Shown one piece after another: positions 16,828-27,195 of a stretch of DNA of 64,000 bases (its first letter is position 1; every line of letters starts with the position of its first letter). The stretch is from the NCBI RefSeq assembly GCF_019977195.1, contig NZ_AP024643.1, forward strand, positions 1,612,001 through 1,676,000, given 5' to 3'. Origin of the DNA: Arthrobacter sp. StoSoilA2. Its GTDB lineage: Bacteria > Actinomycetota > Actinomycetes > Actinomycetales > Micrococcaceae. Made by a program: the position numbers and the translations under genes. The notes under the pieces are model-generated. The model was not told the origin of the DNA, did not search any database, and saw only the letters and a list, made by a program, of their open reading frames with translations.

Positions 16828-18348
16828 GTGGACATGGCAAGGGGAATTCTTCGGATACGCTCAGGAGGGCTGGGCCGGGCCAGGACCACGGCGGGGTTTA
16901 TTTTGGCGGTACTCATCCCCGTACTGGCCACGACGGTGATGTCCTTAGCCCCGGATCTGAACTTTGCCACCCATGTACTGGTGCATTTGACCGGAGTGAT
17001 GGCGGTGGCGTTCATCGGCGGTCTCTGGCCTGCCGTGCTGGCCGCGATTCTGGACTCGTTGTTGCTGAATTATTTCGAGACCGAACCGGTCGGGACTTTC
17101 AGAATCAATGACCCGCAGATTCTGTTTGCCTTGTTCGTGTTTTTGGGGGCGGGGATTGCTGTGTCCTTGGTCGTAGGCCTCTCGGCCAAGCGGGCCCAGG
17201 AGGCTATTCATGCCCGTGCCGAGGCGGGGACACTGTTGGAGTTGGCGAGGGACGCCCTGATCGAGAACGACACCATTGCGGCATTTCTGGATAAGGTCCG
17301 GGAGACCTTTCAGGTCCGCTCGGTGGGCTTGTTTACCAGGACCCCCGGAACAGGCGAGGGCTGGGAACTCCAGGCCCAGTCGGGTGAACCGCAGCCAAAG
17401 CCTCCGGGCTCGGCTGAATCAGGCGGCGGTGCGTATGAGATGGCAGATACCGGGACGGCCCTTGTGGTTTCCGGCAGGACCCTCACCGCCGGAGAGCGGC
17501 GGCTGCTGGCGGCACACGCGACCCACCTGCTTTTACTCCGGCAACGTCATGCACTCCAGCTCCGGCTGAAGGCGACCACGAAAATGGCTGAGGGCAACAG
17601 CATACGGACGTCCATTTTGAATGCCGTCAGCCACGACTTGCGGACGCCATTGGCCGGAATCAAGCTGGCCGTGACCGCCTTGCAGCGCCAGAAGGGACGG
17701 CTTGCCGAAGACGTGCAGGACGAGATGCTCCATACCATCGACTCCTACGCGGACCGTCTTGACTCCTTGGTGGGCAATCTGTTGGACATGTCGCGGATCT
17801 CCAGCGGATCCACCGCCCCGCTCACATCTTCGGTGACCTGGCGTGATGCCATCGAAGATGCGCTGCGGGGTCTGCCGGCAGGAGCGATCCGGATCGATCT
17901 GGCTCCTGACACGCCAGCCATTGATGCCGACCTCGGCATGCTGGAACGCGTCATTGCCAATATCGTCGAGAATGCCCTGAAATACGCGGCGGGCTCGGAT
18001 ATCGCCATCGTGGGACCTGCCAATGGACCAGCCAATAGGCCAGGGGTTGCCACGATTGAAGGACGCCCCTGTGGAGAACTGAGGATTGTGGACCACGGCC
18101 AGGGGGTGGCCGCCGCGGATGTGATCGCGATGTTTGAGCCGTTCCAGCGGCTGGACGACGCGCCGGCGGGCTTGGGAATAGGACTCGGACTGGCCGTTGC
18201 GAAAGGATTTACCGAAGCGATGGGCGGCCAACTAAGGGCGGAACCGACACCAGGAGGGGGACTGACCGTTGTCATCCGCCTTCCTCTTTCCACCGGGGAC
18301 GGAAACCCACATCACGCACCCGGCACCCCGGAACGAAGGGAGCCATGA
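16828..18348 (+). CDS. KdpD-like sensor histidine kinase lacking the N-terminal KdpD domain
   Basis: A 506-aa membrane kinase. About four membrane spans form a DUF4118-type module (residues 20-120), followed by a GAF-like region (about 130-240), a HisKA domain with phospho-acceptor His269 (SHDLRTPLAG) and a HATPase domain (IVENALKYA, then ERLDD and GIGLGLAVAKG). This is the C-terminal half of KdpD; the cytoplasmic KdpD/USP part that normally precedes it is missing and not found nearby. The start may be the GTG at 16828 or the ATG at 16834. Its stop overlaps the response regulator start by four bases (ATGA). No kdpFABC follows; instead come APC and TrkH transporters, so it likely senses potassium or envelope state for those. 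Confidence 0.88.
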   Translation: MDMARGILRIRSGGLGRARTTAGFILAVLIPVLATTVMSLAPDLNFATHVLVHLTGVMAVAFIGGLWPAVLAAILDSLLLNYFETEPVGTFRINDPQILFALFVFLGAGIAVSLVVGLSAKRAQEAIHARAEAGTLLELARDALIENDTIAAFLDKVRETFQVRSVGLFTRTPGTGEGWELQAQSGEPQPKPPGSAESGGGAYEMADTGTALVVSGRTLTAGERRLLAAHATHLLLLRQRHALQLRLKATTKMAEGNSIRTSILNAVSHDLRTPLAGIKLAVTALQRQKGRLAEDVQDEMLHTIDSYADRLDSLVGNLLDMSRISSGSTAPLTSSVTWRDAIEDALRGLPAGAIRIDLAPDTPAIDADLGMLERVIANIVENALKYAAGSDIAIVGPANGPANRPGVATIEGRPCGELRIVDHGQGVAAADVIAMFEPFQRLDDAPAGLGIGLGLAVAKGFTEAMGGQLRAEPTPGGGLTVVIRLPLSTGDGNPHHAPGTPERREP

Positions 18349-19028
18349 GGACTGTACTCGTCGTAGACGACGAACCCCAACTGCTGCGCGCTTTGCAGGT
18401 AAATCTGCGTGCTGAGGGATATCAAGTGCTCACGGCACTGGACGGCACCGCTGCTCTGCAGCAGGCCACGGCCAACCACCCGGACCTCATCGTTCTGGAT
18501 CTTGGACTTCCGGACATTAATGGCGTTGACGTCATCACTGCGATCCGCCGTTCCAGCAGTACCCCGATCATTGTCCTGTCTGCCCGGCAAGGGTCCGTGG
18601 ACAAAGTCCGCGCTTTGGATGCCGGCGCGGATGACTACGTCACGAAACCGTTTGGCCTGGATGAGCTACTGGCACGGTTACGCGTGGCCGAACGCCGTCT
18701 GGGCACGTCCGACGGCGGCGAACAAGTTGTGATTGTCGACGTCGGGGACTTCGCAGTGGACCTCGAAAAGAAGAAAGTGACACGCGATGGCTCACCAGTA
18801 CGGCTGACCCCGCGGGAATGGGCCATCCTGCAACTGCTGGTCTGCAACCCGGGACGGCTCATCACCCAGCAGCAGATGCTTGCCAGGATCTGGGGCCCGG
18901 GTTACGACGGAGAAACGCATTACCTCCGCGTCTATATGGGACAGCTGCGACGCAAACTTGAAGCCGACCCTGCCCGTCCCAGGCATCTGCTCACCGAGGC
19001 CGGAATGGGTTACCGCTTCGAGCCGTAA
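18345..19028 (+). CDS. KdpE-like OmpR-family response regulator
   Basis: A 227-aa response regulator partnered with the upstream kinase (ATGA overlap). The receiver domain has acidic residues DDE at 8-10, phospho-acceptor Asp52 (IVLDLGLPD) and the conserved Lys near 101 (VTKPFG). The C-terminal winged helix ends with the OmpR pattern ETHYLRVYMGQLRRKLE and GYRF. Sequence style is KdpE. Direct repeats CGTAAA with an 11-base period, in front of both neighbouring transporter genes, are good candidate binding sites, since OmpR-type regulators bind such head-to-tail repeats. Confidence 0.92.
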   Translation: MRTVLVVDDEPQLLRALQVNLRAEGYQVLTALDGTAALQQATANHPDLIVLDLGLPDINGVDVITAIRRSSSTPIIVLSARQGSVDKVRALDAGADDYVTKPFGLDELLARLRVAERRLGTSDGGEQVVIVDVGDFAVDLEKKKVTRDGSPVRLTPREWAILQLLVCNPGRLITQQQMLARIWGPGYDGETHYLRVYMGQLRRKLEADPARPRHLLTEAGMGYRFEP

Positions 19029-19079
19029 CCGGCAGCGACGGGCATGTCTTCAAGGGACAGCCGGGGCGTTCCGGAGGGG

Positions 19080-19140
19080 CGTAAATGATTCGTAAATAGA
19101 AATGCCTATCCCGTTTCAATGCCTTCTGTCGGTGTTAGCT
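19080..19140 (+). promoter_or_regulatory. Promoter module with CGTAAA direct repeats (first APC transporter)
   Basis: CGTAAA at 19080-19085 and 19091-19096 have an 11-base period. GTTTC (19113), TTCT (19124), CGGTG (19130) and a TTAGCT -10-like hexamer (19135) follow. The same elements, in the same order and with nearly identical spacing, precede the second transporter at 21572-21633, which supports common control by the KdpE-like regulator. Confidence 0.6.
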
Positions 19141-19182
19141 TCGGCTGTGACCGCGGTGCATTGACCGCGCGGAAGGGAAACC

Positions 19183-21159
<1,977 letters not shown>

Positions 21160-21177
21160 CCAAGGAGGTGTTCCCGC

Positions 21178-21576
21178 ATGGGCCCGCATCAAGGCGATAC
21201 CGACGGCGGAGTGAGGTTCGCTGCACCGCCGGACTCAGTGGAGGGTTACGGAGGACGCGGTGTAGACGGCGCAGCGTATCGCCCTCCGGGGGGCTACCTC
21301 TTCAGGGACAATGCCGGCGATACCTGGTGGATCATTTTCCAGGTATCCTCTGACCCGGCTTCTCACGGACCCAACGTTCGTGGAGACGTCCTCGGCTGCA
21401 GCGAATCCTACGAGGAGCTTGTTCACGTACGGGTGCTGGCCGCCGACGTGCTCCGTGTGGACGCTGATGCCGCCTTCCGCCAAAAGTTACCCTCCAGCTA
21501 TGAGGAGGCTGCAAATGTTGCCGCGGGCATCCCGCGTGCTGGAACACAATTCCGGCGTGAAGGGGGCGGGGCGTAA
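21178..21576 (+). CDS. Small hypothetical protein between the two transporters
   Basis: A 132-aa soluble protein that I do not recognise. A near-perfect Shine-Dalgarno AAGGAGGTG at 21162-21170 sits seven bases before the ATG, so it is certainly translated. The composition is acidic with many Asp and Gly, and a central hydrophobic strand pair (YLFRDNAGDTWWIIFQVSSD, then VHVRVLAADVLRVDAD) suggests a small beta-rich fold. It has no signal peptide or membrane span. Position, 18 bases after the first transporter and within the same transcript, suggests an accessory or regulatory subunit of the potassium locus. Confidence 0.7.
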   Translation: MGPHQGDTDGGVRFAAPPDSVEGYGGRGVDGAAYRPPGGYLFRDNAGDTWWIIFQVSSDPASHGPNVRGDVLGCSESYEELVHVRVLAADVLRVDADAAFRQKLPSSYEEAANVAAGIPRAGTQFRREGGGA

Positions 21577-21633
21577 AGGAACCGTAAAGGATCCCCGATT
21601 TTCCTGTTTCCACGTTTTCTCCGGTGCTACGCT
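21572..21633 (+). promoter_or_regulatory. Promoter module with CGTAAA direct repeats (second APC transporter)
   Basis: CGTAAA occurs at 21572-21577 and 21583-21588 (11-base period), overlapping the stop of the small gene. GTTTC (21606), TTCT (21617), CGGTG (21622) and a TACGCT -10-like element (21628) follow, matching the module at 19080-19140 within one base of spacing. Confidence 0.6.
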
Positions 21634-21669
21634 CCCCGGGATCACGTCGGCAGACAGGAAGACGAGGCA

Positions 21670-23660
21670 GTGACAACATCGGCCCGGAAGGACATTCCGG
21701 ACAGCATCCCAAACCCTGAACGCAAACGGCAATCAGGAAATCCGCTGGTGCGATGGTTGTTGGAACACCGTGTCCATCAGCCCGTCGGTCCTGAATCCGT
21801 TGAGGACCATGCCACCCAACAAAGCTGGTGGAAGGTCATGTGCCTGACGGGTGTCGATTACTTCTCAACGTTGTCCTACCTACCCGGCATAGCAGCCCTG
21901 GCAGCGGGTGCGCTTTCGCCGCTGGCGACCCTGTTAATCGTTGCTCTGACATTGCTGGGCATGCTGCCGATGTACCGAAGGGTGGCAAAGGAAAGTCCCC
22001 ACGGACAGGGATCCGTGGCCATGCTGGAGAACCTGCTGCCTTTCTGGCGCGGCAAGATTTTCGTACTCGTCCTTCTCGGCTTTGTTGCGACATCGTGGAT
22101 CATCACCATCACACTGTCCGCGGCCGACGCAACAGTACACCTTCTGGAGAACCCGTTCCTTCCGCCTTTCCTTGAAGGCCAAGCAGTCGCCGTGACGGTG
22201 GTTCTCCTCCTGATCCTGGGCGGGGTGTTCCTGATGGGCTTCAGCGAGGCCGTGGCCGTGGCGATCCCGCTCGTAGCCGTGTTTTTGGGACTGAACGCCA
22301 TCATCATCGGCGTTGGGATCGTGGACATCGCAGCTTCTCCGGCTCTGTTGTCCTCCTGGTCCGAAGCACTGACTGCCGCGTCCGGTGGAGGCTTGGGTGG
22401 GCTGGTCTGGTCCTGCCTGCCCTTGTCGCCTTCCCACTCCTCGTACTGGGCCTTTCAGGATTCGAGACCGGCGTCAGCATGATGCCACTGGTCTCGGCGA
22501 ACGGTACGACACCCGGGGAACGGCTCGCCGTCCGTATCAGGAACACCCGCAAACTCCTTACGACCGCTGCTGTCATCATGAGCGTCTATCTGATCGGCAG
22601 CAGCTTCGTCACGACCGTTCTGATACCCGCAGAAGCTTTCCGGGAAGGCGGGGCAGCAAATGGCCGTGCCTTGGCCTACCTGGCACACCAAAGGCTCGGT
22701 GAAGGATTCGGATCGGTATACGACATCAGCAGTATCCTCATCCTCTGGTTTGCCGGGGCATCGGCCATGGCGGGACTGGTCAACATCGTCCCGCGCTATC
22801 TTCCGTCCTATGGCATGGCTCCGGATTGGACCCGGGCAGTGCGCCCCGTCGTCCTCGTCTACACAGCCGTAAGCATCCTGATCACCATCGGATTCAAAGC
22901 AGACGTGAACGCCCAGGCAGGAGCTTATGCCACGGGGATCCTCGCCATGATGGTTTCCGGATCGGCTGCCGTGACGATCTCCGCCCTTCGCCGAAAACGA
23001 CGGCGGGCCGCCGGCGGCTTCATAGTCCTGACTCTCATTTTGCTTTACGCCCTGATAGCGAACGTCATTGAGAAACCTGACGGACTCACCATCTCCGGCT
23101 TCTTCATCCTGGGCATCATCGTGGTGTCCCTCGTTTCCAGGGTCAGCCGGACGACCGAGTTGCGGGTGGATCGAATCCAATTCGACGAGAATGCGCGTCG
23201 TTTTATCGCAGATTCCCTCGACTATGACGGCCGGCTCAACCTCATTGCCAATCGCCCTCAAGCACGGGACGCTGCCGAATACGCGGCCAAGGAAACCGAC
23301 CAGCGCGAAATGAACCCGGTACCTGGCTCCGCCGACGTCATCTTCCTCGAAATCGACGTTAGTGACCCGTCCAGCTTCAGCGATACCCTCACCGTTACCG
23401 GCGTCGAAGTTGCCGGTCACCGCGTCCTGCGCGCCCAAAGCCCCGCCGCGCCGAACGCGATCGCTGCGATCCTCCTGGCTCTCCGCAACGCCACAGGCGT
23501 TCGTCCCCACGCCTATTTCGAATGGTCCGAAGGCAACCCCCTGGCACACCTGATGCGCTACCTGCTGCTGGGCCGCGGCGACACCGCTCCTGTGGTCCGG
23601 GAAATCATCCGCGAAAACGAACCCGACCCCGACCTTCGGCCAGGCATCCATGTCGGCTAA
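21670..23660 (+). pseudogene. Second APC-superfamily transporter, interrupted by a frameshift
   Basis: Paralogue of the 19183-21159 transporter. It reads in one frame from a GTG at 21670 to a stop at 22480-22482 and continues in another frame to 23660. The second frame resumes homology at LVAFPLLVLGLSGFETGVSMMP, just upstream of 22479, so the break lies near 22407. Restoring one C there (GGTCTGG to GGTCCTGG) joins the halves into a normal 663-aa protein with 12 spans and the soluble C-terminus. The rest of the protein is intact and has no other damage, so this is either a very recent mutation, a sequencing error, or programmed -1 frameshifting. A separate product from the ATG at 22479 would lack half the spans. 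Confidence 0.85.
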
Positions 23661-25131
23661 CCCCAAGCCGTCGGCTAACCCCAAGTCATCGGCCAACCCA
23701 AAGCCGAACCGGACCCCTGGACCACCCCAGGCTGGGAACGGCAACACACGCCTGCGGTGGAAGCGCCGGGACCCACAGACACGGCGTGAGAACGTCTTTG
23801 GGCGCGCCCTTTCGCACCCAGTCCGCTCAGTACCCCTCGCTTTCCTGGCGGTCATCCTCCTCGGCGCAACCCTGCTGATGCTGCCTGTCTCCCGCAACGG
23901 CACTGATCCAGCCTCGCTCATGACGGCCCTGTTCACCGCCGTGTCCGCGACGTGTGTCACGGGCCTGATTACCGTTGACACGGCAACCTATTGGACCCCT
24001 TTCGGGCATGTCGTGATTCTGGCATTGATCCAGGTTGGCGGGTTCGGCATTATGACCCTCGCGACCCTGCTGGCCCTGCTGGTCCGCAAAAGCATCGGCT
24101 TGCGCGGCCAGCTTGTTGTGCAGTCGGAAACGCACACCCTCAATCTCGGGGATGTCCGCTCCGTGCTGTTCCGGGTTGCCCGGATCATGGTCGTTTTTGA
24201 GGCGGTAACGGCTGCAGTCCTGGCTGTCCGGTTCTGGTTCGCCTACGACTCCAACCCAGCTGTTGCGCTATGGCATGGCGTCTTCCACGCAGTGTCAGCC
24301 TTCAACAACGCCGGGTTCGCGCTCTACAGCGACAACCTGATCAGTTTCCGCGAAGATCCTTACATCCTGGTCCCCATCTGCCTGGCCATCATTTCAGGTG
24401 GTCTCGGCTTCCCCGTCCTCATCCATTTGCTCAACGGCGGGGGACTGCGGGTCCGTAACTGGACGGTTCATTTGCGCCTTACAGTCTTCGGTACGGTCTT
24501 CCTGCTCATTGCCGGCTTCGTTTTGTTCGCCGCGTTCGAATGGAACCGGGCCGAAACGCTGGGGCCGCTGTCCCTCCCGGGGAAGATCGTCGGTTCCCTC
24601 GCCGGAAGTGTGTTCCCGCGCACTGCGGGATTCAACAGCATCGACTACGGGGTGGCCTCACCAGAGACGCTGATGGTCAGCGACATTCTGATGTTCATCG
24701 GAGGGGGTAGCGCTGGAACTGCGGGTGGAATCAAGATCACCACTTTCCTCCTCCTGGCGTTCGCCATCTGGAACGAAGTCCGGGGCCGGGACGATGTGAC
24801 CATAGCCCACCGGTCCATTAGCCCTGCCTCGGTTCGGCAGGCCCTTTCGGTAGCCCTGCTCGGCATTGCTGCGGTCATTACCGGAACCATGCTGCTGCTC
24901 ATGTTCACCGACTACAGCCTGGAGAAGGTCCTGTTCGAATCCATCTCGGCGTTCGCCACGGTTGGCATGAGCACAGGAATCACGTACAACCTTCCTCCAT
25001 CGGCTGAGTGGGTACTCATGGTTCTGATGTTTACGGGCCGTATCGGGACCGTCACGGTCGCTTCCGCACTGGCGCTGTCCTCCCGCCCCCGCCTGTTCAA
25101 CCTGCCCGAAGAACGGCCCATCATCGGCTAA
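23650..25131 (+). CDS. TrkH/Ktr-type potassium uptake channel subunit
   Basis: A 493-aa membrane protein of the Trk/Ktr/HKT superfamily, translocating subunit for potassium. All four selectivity-filter loops are visible: TCVTGL, NNAGFAL, RTAGFNS and TVGMSTGI, with the SAGTAGGIKITTF segment before the last pair. The first 50 residues are cytoplasmic and begin with three copies of an 18-bp repeat encoding SANPKP-like hexapeptides. The start overlaps the end of the preceding transporter by 11 bases. No TrkA/KtrA regulatory subunit is in the window. With the KdpDE-like pair upstream it makes this region a potassium uptake cluster. Confidence 0.93.
   Translation: MSANPKPSANPKSSANPKPNRTPGPPQAGNGNTRLRWKRRDPQTRRENVFGRALSHPVRSVPLAFLAVILLGATLLMLPVSRNGTDPASLMTALFTAVSATCVTGLITVDTATYWTPFGHVVILALIQVGGFGIMTLATLLALLVRKSIGLRGQLVVQSETHTLNLGDVRSVLFRVARIMVVFEAVTAAVLAVRFWFAYDSNPAVALWHGVFHAVSAFNNAGFALYSDNLISFREDPYILVPICLAIISGGLGFPVLIHLLNGGGLRVRNWTVHLRLTVFGTVFLLIAGFVLFAAFEWNRAETLGPLSLPGKIVGSLAGSVFPRTAGFNSIDYGVASPETLMVSDILMFIGGGSAGTAGGIKITTFLLLAFAIWNEVRGRDDVTIAHRSISPASVRQALSVALLGIAAVITGTMLLLMFTDYSLEKVLFESISAFATVGMSTGITYNLPPSAEWVLMVLMFTGRIGTVTVASALALSSRPRLFNLPEERPIIG
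23653..23706. repeat. 18-bp tandem repeat, three copies, across a gene junction
   Basis: Units beginning TCGGCTAACCCCAAG start at 23653, 23671 and 23689 (third copy diverged). The first contains the stop codon of the transporter gene, while all three are read in the TrkH frame as SANPKP, SANPKS and SANPKP. Confidence 0.8.
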
Positions 25132-25262
25132 CAGGGACAGGTTGGACGCTCGCTGCTCCGCTTCACTGTTTCCTGCACTGTTTCCGCTCGCCGGACCGCA
25201 CGAGCGTTCTGACTACTGGCGCGCCCAATTGCCTGATCCACTCCAGTAGATGATCCTTGTGA

Positions 25263-25303
25263 GATCGAAATTGATCGTTTAGTGTTTCTATAGATCATAA
25301 AAC
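25263..25303. promoter_or_regulatory. Phased GATC half-sites upstream of the SIS-aldolase operon
   Basis: GATCGAAA (25263), GATCGTTT (25273) and GATCATAA (25293) are spaced 10 and 20 bases apart, on one face of the helix. DeoR-family repressors often use several such head-to-tail boxes, and the operon encodes a DeoR regulator. An imperfect CGTTT/AAACG inverted repeat spans 25276-25304. Confidence 0.45.
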
Positions 25304-25333
25304 GTCACTGGATGAGCAGGAGTGAAACACACG

Positions 25334-26251
25334 ATGAGCGAGAACACACTGGGCGCCTTCATGGAAGAAGAGCTGGTATCACAGCCCGACGTCTGGCAGC
25401 GGGCCATCGACCAGGCCGGTGCTGAGAAGTTGCTTCCCGCCGACGGTCAGCGGATCGCCGTCATCGGCTGTGGCACCTCCTGGTTCATGGCCCAGAGCTA
25501 TGCTGCCGCCCGTGAATCCGCGGGCAAAGGCGTGACTGATGCCTTCGCGGCGTCGGAGGCTTTCCTGAACAGCAACAGTGTGGATCGCCAGTACGACGCC
25601 GTTGTGGCCATTACGCGGTCCGGCACCACCAGTGAGGTGCTGGAGATCCTGACGGGGCTGAAGGGCATCGTCCCCACTGTCGCCATCATTGGCGATACGG
25701 CGTCTCCAATCGCTCACCTGGCCGATACCGTGATCGGACTCCCGTACGCAGATGAGCGATCCGTGGTGCAGACCAGGTTCGCTACCTCGGCACTGGTGTA
25801 CTTGCTCGCCAGCCTTGGCATTGACCTGAAGCAAGCTATCGAAGACGCAAGGGACGCAGTGACAGGTCCCGTGCCGCAGGAACTCCTGGATGCTGAGCAA
25901 TTCACCTTCCTCGGTACCGGATGGACGGTTGGCCTGGCCCACGAGGCAGGACTTAAGATGCGCGAAGCCGTGCAGGGCTGGACCGAGTCCTACCCGGCCA
26001 TGGAATACCGCCATGGTCCCATCTCCATCGCTGCGCCAGGACGCGTGACCTGGCTGTTCGGCGCACAGCCGGAGGGCCTTGACAAGGACATGGCTGCTAC
26101 CGGTGCCCTTTACATCCACACGGACAAGCACCCGCTGGCTGAACTGGCCCGCGTCCACAAAGTAACCCTTGAACGTGCCCGCGTCCGTGGGCTGAACCCG
26201 GACCTGCCCCGTAACCTGACGCGCTCCGTCATTCTCGACCCCTCCGCCTAG
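25334..26251 (+). CDS. SIS-domain sugar-phosphate isomerase/deaminase (AgaS/GlmS-like)
   Basis: A 305-aa protein with two SIS domains. The first shows VIGCGTSWFMAQSYAAA and the phosphosugar-binding ITRSGTTSEVLEIL; the second has GTGWTVGLAHEAGLKMREA and the YRHGPISIA loop, as in the isomerase half of GlmS and in AgaS. It probably converts an aminohexose 6-phosphate to a ketohexose 6-phosphate plus ammonia. Downstream genes encode a sugar kinase, a PfkB kinase and a class II aldolase, consistent with AgaS making tagatose 6-phosphate from galactosamine 6-phosphate. The ATG at 25334 has AGGAG at the right distance; an in-frame GTG at 25322 overlaps that site and is less likely. Confidence 0.82.
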   Translation: MSENTLGAFMEEELVSQPDVWQRAIDQAGAEKLLPADGQRIAVIGCGTSWFMAQSYAAARESAGKGVTDAFAASEAFLNSNSVDRQYDAVVAITRSGTTSEVLEILTGLKGIVPTVAIIGDTASPIAHLADTVIGLPYADERSVVQTRFATSALVYLLASLGIDLKQAIEDARDAVTGPVPQELLDAEQFTFLGTGWTVGLAHEAGLKMREAVQGWTESYPAMEYRHGPISIAAPGRVTWLFGAQPEGLDKDMAATGALYIHTDKHPLAELARVHKVTLERARVRGLNPDLPRNLTRSVILDPSA

Positions 26252-26259
26252 GCCCCGTC

Positions 26260-27195
26260 ATGGTTCTTGGGCAGGCAGAATCAGCGGTCCTGGCCTTCGA
26301 CGTTGGTGGTACAGACGTCAAGGCCGGACTCGTGGATGCCTTCGGAAACGTCCTGGGCATGCGCCGGGTACCCACGCCCCTGGATCCAGCGCACCCAGGG
26401 GAAGCGGTGCTGGACAGGCTCGCAGGGCTCGCTGATGAGCTCGCATCCGAGTTTCCGCACATCCCGGCCAAAGCAGCGGGCGTCATCGTCCCTGGCATCG
26501 TGGATTCCGTGGGAGGAATCGGGATCTACTCCGCGAACCTCGGGTGGCGTAACTTCCCGTTCACTGCTGAGGCCGAGAAGAGGCTGGGGCTTCCCGTGGC
26601 GTTCGATCACGATGTCCGCTCCGCCGCTGCCGTGGAACACGCTTTCGGCGGATCCAAGGAGTTCAACGACGTCGTGGTCATGGTGGTGGGCACAGGAATC
26701 GCCGCCGCAGTCTTCTCCGGTGGTGTGGCCGTCACCGCCGGTGGTTTCGCCGGCGAACTCGGCCACGCCCAGGTACCGGACCCCGACGCCGGAACTGACG
26801 CAACAGGGGCCACCATCCTCGAGGCCGTGGGTTCGGCAGGCGCCATCGCCAAACGGTACAGCAGGAAGTCGGGGAATGCCGTGGACGGTGCCCGCGACGT
26901 CCTGCTCCGGTCCCAGAAGGGAGATGCCGTAGCTGCCCGTGTGTGGGCAGATGCCGTGGACGCCCTGGCCTTCACGATCTGCCAGTGCGTGAACATCATC
27001 GGCACAGAAGCGGTAGTGATTGGGGGAGGCCTGGCCGAAGCAGGCGAGGACCTTCTCGAACCGCTCCGTGCCCGGGTTGACCAAATCCTGGACTTCCAAC
27101 GACGCCCACGCCTCATCCAGGCCCAGCTTGGCCAGGACGCCGGACTCCTTGGAGCGGCATTGAACGCACGAGCGCTCCTGGATGGTGCGCGATGA
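26260..27195 (+). CDS. ROK-family sugar kinase without the zinc motif
   Basis: A 311-aa ROK kinase with the ATP phosphate motif AFDVGGTDVKAGLV (residues 12-25), the catalytic aspartate in FDHDVRSAA and the second phosphate loop VVGTGIAAAVF. The glycine-rich GELGHAQ segment is present, but the canonical zinc-binding CxCGxxGCxE that normally follows is replaced by a cysteine-free stretch (PDAGTDATGATILEA). Loss of zinc ligands occurs in polyphosphate/ATP glucokinase-like ROK proteins, so it may still be active. It probably phosphorylates the sugar (galactosamine or another hexose) feeding this operon. It starts eight bases after the SIS gene. Confidence 0.85.
   Translation: MVLGQAESAVLAFDVGGTDVKAGLVDAFGNVLGMRRVPTPLDPAHPGEAVLDRLAGLADELASEFPHIPAKAAGVIVPGIVDSVGGIGIYSANLGWRNFPFTAEAEKRLGLPVAFDHDVRSAAAVEHAFGGSKEFNDVVVMVVGTGIAAAVFSGGVAVTAGGFAGELGHAQVPDPDAGTDATGATILEAVGSAGAIAKRYSRKSGNAVDGARDVLLRSQKGDAVAARVWADAVDALAFTICQCVNIIGTEAVVIGGGLAEAGEDLLEPLRARVDQILDFQRRPRLIQAQLGQDAGLLGAALNARALLDGAR

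Noticed and set aside
19029..19182. c-di-AMP (ydaO) riboswitch expected upstream of a KimA-like carrier
   Set aside because: No ydaO-type core was recognisable; only the direct-repeat promoter module is present.
22455..23981. Open frame of 508 codons on the minus strand opposite the second transporter
   Set aside because: It has no domain I recognise and mirrors the coding strand; it spans the junction to TrkH.
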